Assembly: GCA_937951935.1 (NCBI GenBank)
Contig: CALGAM010000007.1
Span: forward strand, 1 to 7,144
DNA length: 7,144 nt
Source of the DNA: an uncultured Micromonospora sp.
GTDB taxonomy: Bacteria; Actinomycetota; Actinomycetes; Mycobacteriales; Micromonosporaceae
Direction of reading: 5' to 3'
Below are positions 1-5,634 of the stretch, in pieces. Below the pieces are notes generated by a model. That model was not told where the DNA came from. It worked only from the letters and a program-made list of their open reading frames with translations, and made no database searches. Both the position numbers and the translations under genes were made by a program. How positions within the stretch are numbered: position 1 is the first letter of the stretch; each line of letters starts with the position of its first letter.

Positions 1-139
1 AATCGTGGGCTTTCTTCACATAGGCCCGCGATGACACGGAAGGTCGCCGTACGGTGGCCTTCAGTGGCGGCAAACCCATTTGTTGCCATCCGCGCCCCTG
101 TTGGTGCGGGCGTGTCTGTATCCGAAAGGCAGGGAGCTC
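1..139. promoter_or_regulatory. Upstream region of the beta-helix gene, with weak hairpin and possible -10
   Basis: No gene is supported here. Bases 3-10 can pair with 24-31 (eight pairs, one of them G-U, 13-nt loop), which could be the terminator of a gene left of the window. A TACGGT hexamer at 50-55 fits the actinobacterial TAnnnT -10 pattern and would give a 5' leader of about 80 nt for the gene at 140. No convincing -35 lies at the right distance. Bases 69-73 and 83-87 form a weak 5-bp inverted repeat. These are pattern calls only. Confidence 0.3.
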
Positions 140-2125
140 ATGTCCGAACTCCATGGGAACCACGTGGATCCCGGTCAGCCCAGAACGCGCTCAACAAGGC
201 GACGGTCCCGGTGGTTCTTAGCCGGTGGCATCGTCGCGGGGAGTCTCGTTGCCGGCGCGGCCGGCATCACGGGCGTGGCCAGCATGGCTGGCAACCCGGG
301 CCTGACGCATCTGGACCTTGGGAAGCTGTCGTTCGTCGCCTCGGACAGCGGCAGGGACGGCAAGAGCGCGGACTCGGGCAAGGCCGAGGAGGGCAAAGCC
401 GACTCGGGTAACACCGACGAGCGCGGGTCCGAGGCCGGCAACAAGGACGACGAGACGAAGAACCACCACCGGCAGGAGCAGTGCGCTCCCGGGTCGAACA
501 GCTCCGGGTCGAACGGCTCCGGGTCGAACGGCTCCGGGTCGAACGGCTCGGGGTCCAACGGCTCCGGCTGGAGCAGCGGGACCACGGGCCGGAGTTCGGG
601 CCAGGGCGGTTCGGGTGGACAGCCGACCCCGAAGCCGAGCGAGTCGAAGACCGCGACGCCGAAGCCGAGCGAGTCGAAGACCGCGAAGCCCGAGAAGCCC
701 GGGGAGGGCGGGAACCCGGGGTCGAGCAACTCCGCCTCCAACGGCTCGGGGTGGCAGAGCGAGAAGCCCGGCTCGGAGGGCTCAGGCTCGCAGGGCACCG
801 AGTGCCGCTCGGAGGAGCCGCAGAACTCCGGCGAGTCCGGCGAGCGGCCCGGCGGGCCCGGTGGAAGGCCGGGTGAGCACGGCGAGAAGTCCGTGCCGTG
901 CGACCCCGACAAGCTCATCGCCGCGTTGGTGCACGCCAACGCCGAGGGTGGTGGATACCTGCGGCTCGCTCCGAAGTGCACCTACGTCCTCACCATTTCC
1001 GGCGATGGGTACAAGCACGACAAGAAGGACATAAAGCATGTCGTGCTCAACAACCCCTCGGGCGTGCTCAGCCAGCGTGTCGCACCGGTCGGCAACACGT
1101 TGCGCCTCGGCTCCGAAACCCACGGGGACGAATCGGGCCTGCCGGCGATCACGGCTCCGATCACCATCGAGGGTGAGGGTGCCACGATCACCCGGGCCGC
1201 CAACGCCAGGGATTTCCGGATCCTGACCGTCGCCGACGGCGGTGAGCTGACCCTGAGCAACGTGACCATCGAGAACGGCCGGGGCAAGGGCGGTGGCGGT
1301 CTCCTCGTGGAGGACGGCGGCATCGCCAGGCTGAAGGACACCACGTTCGTCCGGAACTCGGCGATCAACGGCGGTGACGGCGGCGCGATCCTCAACAAGG
1401 GTGCCACCGAGATCTCCTACAGCCAGATCAACGACAACAACACCGACGACAAGGGTTCCGGCGGCGGCATCGCCAACACGGGTGAACTGACCCTCGACCG
1501 GGTCCAGGTCGCCAACAACAACACCCACGCCTTCGGCGGCGGCATCGCGAACACCCACGGCGTCGCCCGGATCAGCAAGACCGAGATCCACGGCAACCAT
1601 GCGGCAGTCGGTGGCGGCATCGCCAGCCTCTTCGGCCGGACCACGGTCGACGGGAGCAGGGTCACCTTCAACACCGCCAGGGTGGGTGGTGGCGTCGCCA
1701 CCACGAAGAGCACGGTGCACGTGAGCGATTCCGAGGTCAGCCGGAACAGCTCGAACCTGGACGGCGGCGGCTTCTTCGCCCAGGACGGTTCGCTCGTCGT
1801 CGAGGGAAGCAAGGTCGAAGCCAACACCGCGCGGGGCGACGGCGGCGGGATCCTCGCCAAGAACTCGGACACCACGATCCGGGAGAGCGAGGTCACCTAC
1901 AACGACGCCATCGGCAACAACTCGCGGGGCGGCGGCATCTTCACCAAGGAGGGCAAGCTCTCCCTGGTGGAGAGCAGGGTGGTCGAGAACAACTCCACCA
2001 ACAGGCCCGGTGGCATCTTCGCCGAGGCCACCAAGGTGGACGTGGATGACGAAACCACCATCATCGGGAACCGGCCCAGCAACTGCGCCGGCAGCCCGGA
2101 GCACATCGAGAACTGCTTCGGCTGA
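140..2125 (+). CDS. Exported parallel beta-helix protein with Ser/Gly/Asn-rich stalk and Pmp-like GGGI repeats
   Basis: The product is 661 aa, of unknown function and probably cell-surface or secreted. ATG 140 is preferred over the in-frame ATG at 80 because AGGGAG lies at 131-136 and the protein then begins with a charged n-region (Arg-rich, residues 15-24) followed by a hydrophobic segment (25-50). SMA at 48-50 could be a signal peptidase site; the Arg cluster only loosely resembles a Tat signal. Residues 66-250 are low complexity: acidic/Lys-rich, then GSNGS repeats (118-142), TPKPSESKTA twice (163-182) and more Gly/Ser/Pro. From about 254 (CDPDKLIAAL, with Cys 254 and 280 possibly paired) comes a pectate-lyase-like fold. 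From 363 to 649 there are about ten coils of 25-29 residues beginning GGGI/GGGV/GGAI, with Asn near the end of each, as in chlamydial Pmp repeats and actinobacterial right-handed beta-helix proteins. Cys 649 and 659 close the domain. No catalytic residues could be assigned, so adhesion or polysaccharide binding is as likely as lyase activity. No operon partner is visible. Confidence 0.88.
   Translation: MSELHGNHVDPGQPRTRSTRRRSRWFLAGGIVAGSLVAGAAGITGVASMAGNPGLTHLDLGKLSFVASDSGRDGKSADSGKAEEGKADSGNTDERGSEAGNKDDETKNHHRQEQCAPGSNSSGSNGSGSNGSGSNGSGSNGSGWSSGTTGRSSGQGGSGGQPTPKPSESKTATPKPSESKTAKPEKPGEGGNPGSSNSASNGSGWQSEKPGSEGSGSQGTECRSEEPQNSGESGERPGGPGGRPGEHGEKSVPCDPDKLIAALVHANAEGGGYLRLAPKCTYVLTISGDGYKHDKKDIKHVVLNNPSGVLSQRVAPVGNTLRLGSETHGDESGLPAITAPITIEGEGATITRAANARDFRILTVADGGELTLSNVTIENGRGKGGGGLLVEDGGIARLKDTTFVRNSAINGGDGGAILNKGATEISYSQINDNNTDDKGSGGGIANTGELTLDRVQVANNNTHAFGGGIANTHGVARISKTEIHGNHAAVGGGIASLFGRTTVDGSRVTFNTARVGGGVATTKSTVHVSDSEVSRNSSNLDGGGFFAQDGSLVVEGSKVEANTARGDGGGILAKNSDTTIRESEVTYNDAIGNNSRGGGIFTKEGKLSLVESRVVENNSTNRPGGIFAEATKVDVDDETTIIGNRPSNCAGSPEHIENCFG
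491..565 (+). repeat. Five tandem 15-bp repeats encoding GSN(G/S)S
   Basis: Five copies of a 15-bp unit (GGGTCGAACGGCTCC) lie head to tail at 491-505, 506-520, 521-535, 536-550 and 551-565. Copies 2 and 3 are identical and the other three each differ by one base. The unit is a multiple of three, so gain or loss of copies would lengthen or shorten the stalk of the beta-helix protein without a frameshift. Confidence 0.95.
626..685 (+). repeat. Tandem duplication of a 30-bp unit encoding TPKPSESKTA
   Basis: Bases 626-655 and 656-685 are the same 30-bp unit with a single third-position difference (ACC versus ACG in the first codon). The product is a Lys/Pro/Ser-rich spacer, consistent with a flexible wall-spanning stalk. 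It lies 60 bp after the 15-bp repeat block. Confidence 0.95.
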
Positions 2126-2354
2126 TCGGCCGAGGCCCAGGCCGGCACGGGTCGGCAGCCGGTGACGACGAGCCGACAGGCGGCCACGCGGGGCGCATCC
2201 GGCCCCCTACGGAAGACGGTCCACCAACCCGGGCTTCCGAGGGGCGGATGCGCCCCACCGCTGTCCGCGGACGGTCGACGGGCCGTACACGACGGCGCGT
2301 CCGACGGTTCGAACCGACCACGGCACCCCGGATCGACGCCTTCTCGCCGAGGGC
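2126..2354. other. Convergent intergenic region rich in palindromes
   Basis: No gene is seen between the ends of the beta-helix gene and the proline dehydrogenase gene. Besides the long hairpin at 2190-2256, the region holds GTCGGC/GCCGAC arms at 2151-2156 and 2172-2177 (15-nt loop), a perfect 10-bp palindrome at 2263-2272 (GTCCGCGGAC) and a perfect 12-bp palindrome at 2305-2316 (CGGTTCGAACCG). The last resembles a tRNA T-loop, but no tRNA body surrounds it. Confidence 0.7.
2190..2256. terminator. Long imperfect hairpin, probable bidirectional terminator
   Basis: Three paired blocks are nested: 2190-2200 with 2246-2256 (11 bp), 2202-2206 with 2241-2245 (5 bp) and 2210-2215 with 2234-2239 (6 bp). 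They are separated by a bulged G at 2201 and a small internal loop, with an 18-nt apical loop. There are 22 Watson-Crick pairs in all. It sits between two converging genes and lacks a T-tract, as is common for high-GC actinomycete terminators. Confidence 0.75.
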
Positions 2355-3275
2355 CTACCTGCGGCTGGCCAGGGCCCGGAGGAAGAACGCCACGTTCGCC
2401 GGGCGTTCGGCGAGCCGACGCATCAGGTAGCCGTACCAGTCCGTGCCGTAGGGCAGGTAGACCCGCACGGTGTATCCCGCCGCGGCCAGCCGGGCCTGCT
2501 CCTCGGGGCGTACGCCGTAGAGCATCTGGAACTCGAACTCGTCGGGACCACGGTCGAACCACCGGGCCCGGTCCTCGGCGATGGCGATCAGCCGGGGATC
2601 GTGCGTGGCGACCATCGGATAGCCGGGGCCGGACAGCAGGATGTTGAGGCACCGGACGTACGATCTGTCCACCTCCCGCGCGGACTGGAACGCCACCGAC
2701 TCCGGTTCCTTGTACGCCCCCTTGCACAGCCGCACGCGGGAGCCGGGGGTGGCCAGGTCACGGCAGTCCGCCTCGGTTCGCCGCAGGTACGCCTGCAGCA
2801 CCGCGCCGGTGCGGGGGAAGTCCTTACGCAGCTCGGCCAGGATGTCGAGCGTCGAATCGGTGGTGGTGTGGTCCTCCATGTCCAGGGTGACCGTGGTCCC
2901 GGCCGCCTCGGCCGCGGAGCAGATCGCCCGTGCGTGGTCCACGGCCATCCGCTCGTCGAACCGCTGCCCGAGCGCCGAGAGCTTCACGCTGACCTCGGCC
3001 CGCGACGTCAGCCCGGCCTCGGCGAGGCTGTCGAGCAGGTGCAGGTACTCGTCCCGTACGGCGGTGGCCTGCTCCCCGGTGAGCGTGTCCTCTCCCAGGT
3101 AGTCGATGGTGACGGCCAGGCCGTCGTCGACAAGCTGCCGGGTGACGCGCAGTGCGTCGTCGGTGGTGGTACCGGCGACGAAACGCCGCACGACGTCCCG
3201 GGTGAACGGGGCTGTCTCGACGAGCCGCTCGATCCGGGATGACCGGGAGGCGGCGAGAATCACCGAACGGAGCAT
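2355..3275 (-). CDS. Proline dehydrogenase, monofunctional, FAD-dependent
   Basis: The 306-aa enzyme oxidises L-proline to delta-1-pyrroline-5-carboxylate, passing electrons through FAD to the respiratory chain. It is a single-domain (beta/alpha)8 barrel of normal length for the monofunctional family. Visible family motifs are SVKLS (96-100, Lys 98), DMEDHTTTD (132-140), QAYLRRTEAD (161-170), RVRLCKGAYKEP (180-191), ATHDPRL (223-229), EFQMLYGVR (248-256), RVYLPYG (271-277) and the C-terminal YLMRRLAER (283-291), whose Arg 286-Arg 287 pair corresponds to the carboxylate-binding arginines of the family. ATG 3275 is chosen because homology begins there. The open frame runs further upstream to 3704, but that extension would overlap the opposite-strand lipoprotein gene and has no family resemblance. 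A -10 hexamer sits 6 nt before this ATG. The partner P5C dehydrogenase is neither fused nor nearby in the window. No Put-type regulator is seen. Confidence 0.95.
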   Translation of the reverse strand: MLRSVILAASRSSRIERLVETAPFTRDVVRRFVAGTTTDDALRVTRQLVDDGLAVTIDYLGEDTLTGEQATAVRDEYLHLLDSLAEAGLTSRAEVSVKLSALGQRFDERMAVDHARAICSAAEAAGTTVTLDMEDHTTTDSTLDILAELRKDFPRTGAVLQAYLRRTEADCRDLATPGSRVRLCKGAYKEPESVAFQSAREVDRSYVRCLNILLSGPGYPMVATHDPRLIAIAEDRARWFDRGPDEFEFQMLYGVRPEEQARLAAAGYTVRVYLPYGTDWYGYLMRRLAERPANVAFFLRALASRR

Positions 3276-3281
3276 GTGCCG

Positions 3282-3287
3282 AGCGTA
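3282..3287 (-). promoter_or_regulatory. -10 element (TACGCT) of the proline dehydrogenase gene, leaderless layout
   Basis: On the minus strand TACGCT matches TAnnnT and is followed by exactly 6 nt (CGGCAC) before the ATG at 3275. No Shine-Dalgarno sequence is present. The spacing places the transcription start at or next to the A of the start codon. The palindrome at 3301-3314 would overlap the -35 zone, a natural repressor or activator position. Confidence 0.6.
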
Positions 3288-3300
3288 ACGCCAGCCGCTG

Positions 3301-3314
3301 CCCGACAGGTCGGG
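3301..3314. promoter_or_regulatory. Perfect 14-bp palindrome, candidate operator
   Basis: CCCGAC and GTCGGG arms flank a 2-bp AG centre. It starts 14 bp upstream of the proline dehydrogenase -10 hexamer, so a bound protein would cover the -35 region. The binding protein is not known. Confidence 0.4.
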
Positions 3315-3343
3315 ACGGAGGGCCCCGGGACCACCGGGCAGCG

Positions 3344-3367
3344 GCCACCGGGGCGACGCCCGGTGGC
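3344..3367. repeat. 9-bp perfect inverted repeat, hairpin or operator
   Basis: GCCACCGGG at 3344-3352 is complementary to CCCGGTGGC at 3359-3367 across a 6-nt loop. It ends 23 bp before the lipoprotein start codon, so it could be an operator for the plus-strand cluster or, in a longer transcript, an RNA hairpin. Confidence 0.5.
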
Positions 3368-3370
3368 GGG

Positions 3371-3388
3371 GATCGGTTACAAACGATC
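3371..3388. promoter_or_regulatory. 18-bp imperfect palindrome abutting the lipoprotein start codon
   Basis: GATCGGTTACAAACGATC pairs at seven of nine symmetric positions and ends 2 bp before the GTG at 3391. It contains TACAAA (3378-3383), a poor match to a TAnnnT -10, placed 7 nt from the start codon. If that is the -10, this palindrome would lie on top of it, as expected for a repressor site. Confidence 0.4.
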
Positions 3389-3390
3389 TC

Positions 3391-3657
3391 GTGAACACGT
3401 CGCCGCGTCGCCGTCTTCGGTCCGCGAGCGTGCATCTGGGCGCGCTCACCGCTCTCGCGCTCACCCTCACCGGTTGTAACCAGGTGGGTGACGATGACGA
3501 CTGCGACTCGCGGTCGTCCACGCGTACCGGCTCCCTCGCCACCGCCGCTCCCGTTCCCACCGTGCGGGCACGGTTCAACCAGCCGGGTCCGGAGCCGACC
3601 GCCGCGGTGCCCAGCAGGGGTGGCTTCGGCACCCACCTGGCCTCCTGCGGTGGCTGA
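3391..3657 (+). CDS. Small Cys-containing lipoprotein, miniature YgiB (DUF1190)-like
   Basis: The 88-aa product has a basic n-region (PRRRLR, 5-10), a hydrophobic core (16-27) and lipobox LTGC with the lipidated cysteine at 29. It is therefore predicted to be anchored on the outer face of the membrane as a mature peptide of about 60 residues. That peptide is acidic at first (GDDDDCDS, 33-40), then Pro/Ala/Thr-rich, and ends SRGGFGTHLASCGG (75-88). The DDC motif and the near-terminal RGGFG match features I recall in E. coli YgiB, a roughly 220-aa lipoprotein encoded next to ygiC, so this looks like a shortened relative. The start is GTG 3391; a later GTG (3430) would remove the basic n-region. 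No Shine-Dalgarno is seen. Its stop is 3 nt before the ATG of a YgiC-type ligase, implying co-transcription and coupled translation. Function is unknown. The YgiB link rests on short motifs plus gene order. Confidence 0.75.
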   Translation: MNTSPRRRLRSASVHLGALTALALTLTGCNQVGDDDDCDSRSSTRTGSLATAAPVPTVRARFNQPGPEPTAAVPSRGGFGTHLASCGG

Positions 3658-3660
3658 CGG

Positions 3661-4842
3661 ATGCGGCGGGAGCTTTCCACCCCACGGCCCGACTGGCGGG
3701 CCACGGTCCAGCGTCAGGGCCTGATCTACGCCGAGACCGAGCTGCCGGACGGCGGCCTCATGTCGTACTGGGACGAGACCGCCTGCTACGCCTTCGACCT
3801 GTCCGAGGTGCTGCGGCTGGAGGAGGCGACCGAGGAGCTGCACCGAATGTCGGTGGCCGCGGCCGAGTACGTGGTGGCGAAGAACCGGTTCGCCGACTTC
3901 GGCATCCCGGCCTGGGCCGCCGAGGCGGTGCGTCGGTCGCTGCGGGAACAGCCGCCGACGCTGTACGGCCGTTTCGATCTCTGGTACGACGGCTCGTGGC
4001 CCCCCAAGTTGTTGGAATACAACGCGGACACCCCGACCTCGCTGGTCGAGGCGTCGGTGGTCCAGTGGTACTGGCTGGAGGACACCCGGCCCACCCTCGA
4101 CCAGTGGAACAGCCTGCACGAGCGGCTGGTCGAGGCGTGGCGGAGGATCGGCGCCGACCTGCACCACCGGCGGGTGCACGTGGCCTGGTCGGACGAGGAG
4201 GACACCGGCGAGGACCAGATGACCGCCGGCTATCTGGCCGAGACCGCCCGACAGGCGGGGCTGGAGGTCGAGCTTCTGCCGATGCTCGCGATCGGCTGGG
4301 ACGGCCGGCGGTTCGTGGCGCCGGGGACCGACGGCGAGGCGGACGTTCCGATCGTGACCTGCTTCAAGCTCTATCCCTGGGAGTGGATGCTCGCCGAGCC
4401 GTACGGGCGGCTGGCGCTGGATCCGGGCACCCCGACGACCTGGATCGAACCGGCCTGGAAGCTGCTGCTGTCCAACAAGGCCCTGTTGGCCATCCTCTGG
4501 GAGCTCTATCCCGATCACCCGTATCTGCTGCCGGCGTACCTCGACTCACCCCGCGGGATGCCGGAATACGTGGCGAAGCCGCTGCTGGGCCGGGAGGGCG
4601 GGTCGGTGCGAATCGTCACCGGCGCCGGAGAGATCAACAATCCCGGTATCTACGGCGCCGAGGGTTGGTGCTACCAGGAATTCCGCCCCCTTCCGTCGTT
4701 CGACGGCAATCGGATGGTGTTGGGCAGCTGGATCGTGGCCGGGGAGGCCGCGGGAGCCGGGATCCGGGAGAGCACGAGCCTGATCACCGATGGCTACGCC
4801 CGGTTCCTTCCGCACTACGTGGACGCGCCACGGGAGCCCTGA
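3661..4842 (+). CDS. Glutathionylspermidine synthase-family ATP-grasp ligase (YgiC/YjfC-like)
   Basis: This 393-aa, predicted cytoplasmic protein covers only the synthetase (GSP_synth, PF03738) domain; the amidase half of the bifunctional E. coli enzyme is missing, as in YgiC. Family motifs are RFDLWYDG (104-111), with R104 and D106 placed like the phosphate- and Mg-binding Arg/Asp of the E. coli synthetase, LLEYNADTPTSLVEAS (117-132, E119 and N121 as metal ligands), SNKALLAILWELYPDH (271-286), VAKPLLGREGGSV (304-316, K306 and glycine loop for ATP) and the C-terminal SWIVAGEAAGAGIRES (356-371). The fold implies ATP-dependent amide bond formation at a carboxylate. The real substrates are unknown, since actinomycetes generally use mycothiol rather than glutathione. 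Translation is probably coupled to the lipoprotein 3 nt upstream; GGTGG at 3649-3653 is a weak Shine-Dalgarno 7 nt before ATG. The pairing with a YgiB-like lipoprotein supports the YgiC assignment over true glutathionylspermidine synthase. Confidence 0.92.
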   Translation: MRRELSTPRPDWRATVQRQGLIYAETELPDGGLMSYWDETACYAFDLSEVLRLEEATEELHRMSVAAAEYVVAKNRFADFGIPAWAAEAVRRSLREQPPTLYGRFDLWYDGSWPPKLLEYNADTPTSLVEASVVQWYWLEDTRPTLDQWNSLHERLVEAWRRIGADLHHRRVHVAWSDEEDTGEDQMTAGYLAETARQAGLEVELLPMLAIGWDGRRFVAPGTDGEADVPIVTCFKLYPWEWMLAEPYGRLALDPGTPTTWIEPAWKLLLSNKALLAILWELYPDHPYLLPAYLDSPRGMPEYVAKPLLGREGGSVRIVTGAGEINNPGIYGAEGWCYQEFRPLPSFDGNRMVLGSWIVAGEAAGAGIRESTSLITDGYARFLPHYVDAPREP

Positions 4843-4848
4843 GTCGTC

Positions 4849-4854
4849 TACGGT
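4849..4854 (+). promoter_or_regulatory. -10 element (TACGGT) of the CGNR protein gene, leaderless layout
   Basis: TACGGT fits TAnnnT and stands exactly 6 nt before the GTG at 4861, inside the 18-bp gap after the ligase gene. No Shine-Dalgarno is present, so an independent leaderless transcript is likely in addition to any read-through from the ligase. No clear -35 was found. Confidence 0.6.
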
Positions 4855-4860
4855 TGTCGG

Positions 4861-5445
4861 GTGAACTTCGACGCGTACGCCCGGACCGGGGTTGATCTCG
4901 TCAACGCGCGACTCGACAACCTCGACGACCTGCGGGCCGTATTTTCCGACGAGCACGGCTGGATGCGCGATGAGGTGACCGAACGGGATCTCGCTGCCTT
5001 CCGCAGAGCCCAGCGACGGCTGCGGGACGTCTTCGAATTCGGCGCCGCCGGTCGGGACGCCGACGCGGTGAACGAGCTGAATTCGCTGTTGGAGAGCTAT
5101 CCGATCCAGCCGCGCATTTCCGGACACGACGCCAGTGACTGGCACATGCACGTGACCAGCCGGGGTTCGTCGGTCAGCGCCGAGTTCCTGGCCGGCGCGG
5201 TCTGGGGCCTGGCGGTCTGGCTCTGCGAGTACGGCAGTTCCCGGTTCGGGATCTGCGCCGACGACCGGTGTGGCAACGTCTACCTCGACACCTCGTCCAA
5301 CTGCTGCCGGCGGTTCTGTTCGGAGCGCTGCGCGACCCGCTCGCACGTCGCCGCGCACCGGGCCCGCAAACGAGCGGCCCTCGAGGCGAGGTCCACGGTG
5401 GACACAGCCGTCGTACCGGACAGGGCGCCGGCGCCGGTCGGCTGA
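4861..5445 (+). CDS. CGNR zinc finger / ABATE domain protein, putative stress-type transcription regulator
   Basis: The 194-aa product has an N-terminal ABATE-type helical domain (about 1-120, including the DLVNARLDNLDDL segment and the helix before FEFGAAGRD) and a C-terminal CGNR-type zinc finger (about 128-172). Likely zinc ligands are C132, C137, C153 and C157 in GICADDRCGNVYLD and RRFCSERCATR. The finger is followed by a basic helix (SHVAAHRARKRAA), as is usual for nucleic-acid binding. The motif that names the family reads CATR (157-160) instead of CGNR, and there is an extra CC pair at 148-149 where RS/SR-type residues are common. GTG 4861 is the start: the conserved N-terminus begins there, and a -10 lies 6 nt upstream without a ribosome binding site. 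It follows the ligase gene by 18 bp on the same strand, so it may be partly co-transcribed. Targets and effector are unknown. Confidence 0.9.
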   Translation: MNFDAYARTGVDLVNARLDNLDDLRAVFSDEHGWMRDEVTERDLAAFRRAQRRLRDVFEFGAAGRDADAVNELNSLLESYPIQPRISGHDASDWHMHVTSRGSSVSAEFLAGAVWGLAVWLCEYGSSRFGICADDRCGNVYLDTSSNCCRRFCSERCATRSHVAAHRARKRAALEARSTVDTAVVPDRAPAPVG

Positions 5446-5454
5446 CCAGACCGG
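5434..5454 (+). terminator. Stable hairpin enclosing the CGNR gene stop codon
   Basis: Bases 5434-5441 pair with 5446-5454 (eight G-C/A-T pairs, single bulged A at 5448) around the tetraloop CTGA; a G-T pair at 5433/5455 can extend it. The gene's UGA stop (5443-5445) lies inside the loop. No T-tract follows. It may end transcription or protect the 3' end of the messenger before the converging lacI-type gene. Confidence 0.5.
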
Positions 5455-5634
5455 TCCGCCGGGCCGCCCCACGTGACGAACCCGGACGCCGGCAGGACGG
5501 CACCGGGGTCGGACACGTCGACCGACGGACACCCACGGCCGGGTGGGCCTGGCGGGCCACGCCGCCGGGCCCCGGTCGCGGCCGGTCCCCATCCCGGTTG
5601 CGCGCGCTTCCGTGCCCACGGCCCGTGCGGCCGG
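5446..5634. other. Convergent intergenic gap, no gene seen
   Basis: These 189 bp between the converging CGNR and LacI-type genes are extremely GC-rich. A perfect 12-bp palindrome CCGTG-CC-CACGG begins near 5610. Open frames crossing the gap are not supported by any family resemblance or start signal. Confidence 0.6.

Larger units (their letters stand above)
3276..3390. promoter_or_regulatory. Divergent promoter region with three inverted repeats
   Basis: This 115-bp gap separates the diverging proline dehydrogenase and lipoprotein genes. It carries a perfect 14-bp palindrome at 3301-3314 (CCCGAC-AG-GTCGGG) and a 9-bp perfect stem at 3344-3352/3359-3367 with a 6-nt loop. CCACCGGG occurs as direct copies at 3331-3338 and 3345-3352, plus an inverted copy at 3359-3366. 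An 18-bp imperfect palindrome lies at 3371-3388. Operators for both directions probably lie here. Confidence 0.7.

Noticed and set aside
491..565. Short direct repeats as a CRISPR array
   Set aside because: Units are 15 bp, contiguous without spacers, and lie in frame inside a coding sequence.
782..2104. Long minus-strand open frame opposite the beta-helix gene (440 codons)
   Set aside because: Mirror frame of a GC-rich, repeat-bearing gene. It has no recognisable motifs, and the plus-strand product has a signal segment and clear repeats.
2305..2316. CGGTTCGAACCG as the T-arm of a tRNA
   Set aside because: No acceptor, D or anticodon stems could be drawn around it; it is just a perfect palindrome.
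3276..3704. N-terminal extension of the proline dehydrogenase frame upstream to about 3704
   Set aside because: It would add about 143 residues without family resemblance, overlap the opposite-strand lipoprotein and ligase genes, and ignore the -10 element 6 nt before ATG 3275.
2824..4518. Very long minus-strand open frame crossing the lipoprotein and ligase genes
   Set aside because: Low-complexity Arg/Pro/Gly product, shadow of two well-supported genes on either strand; high GC makes such frames common.
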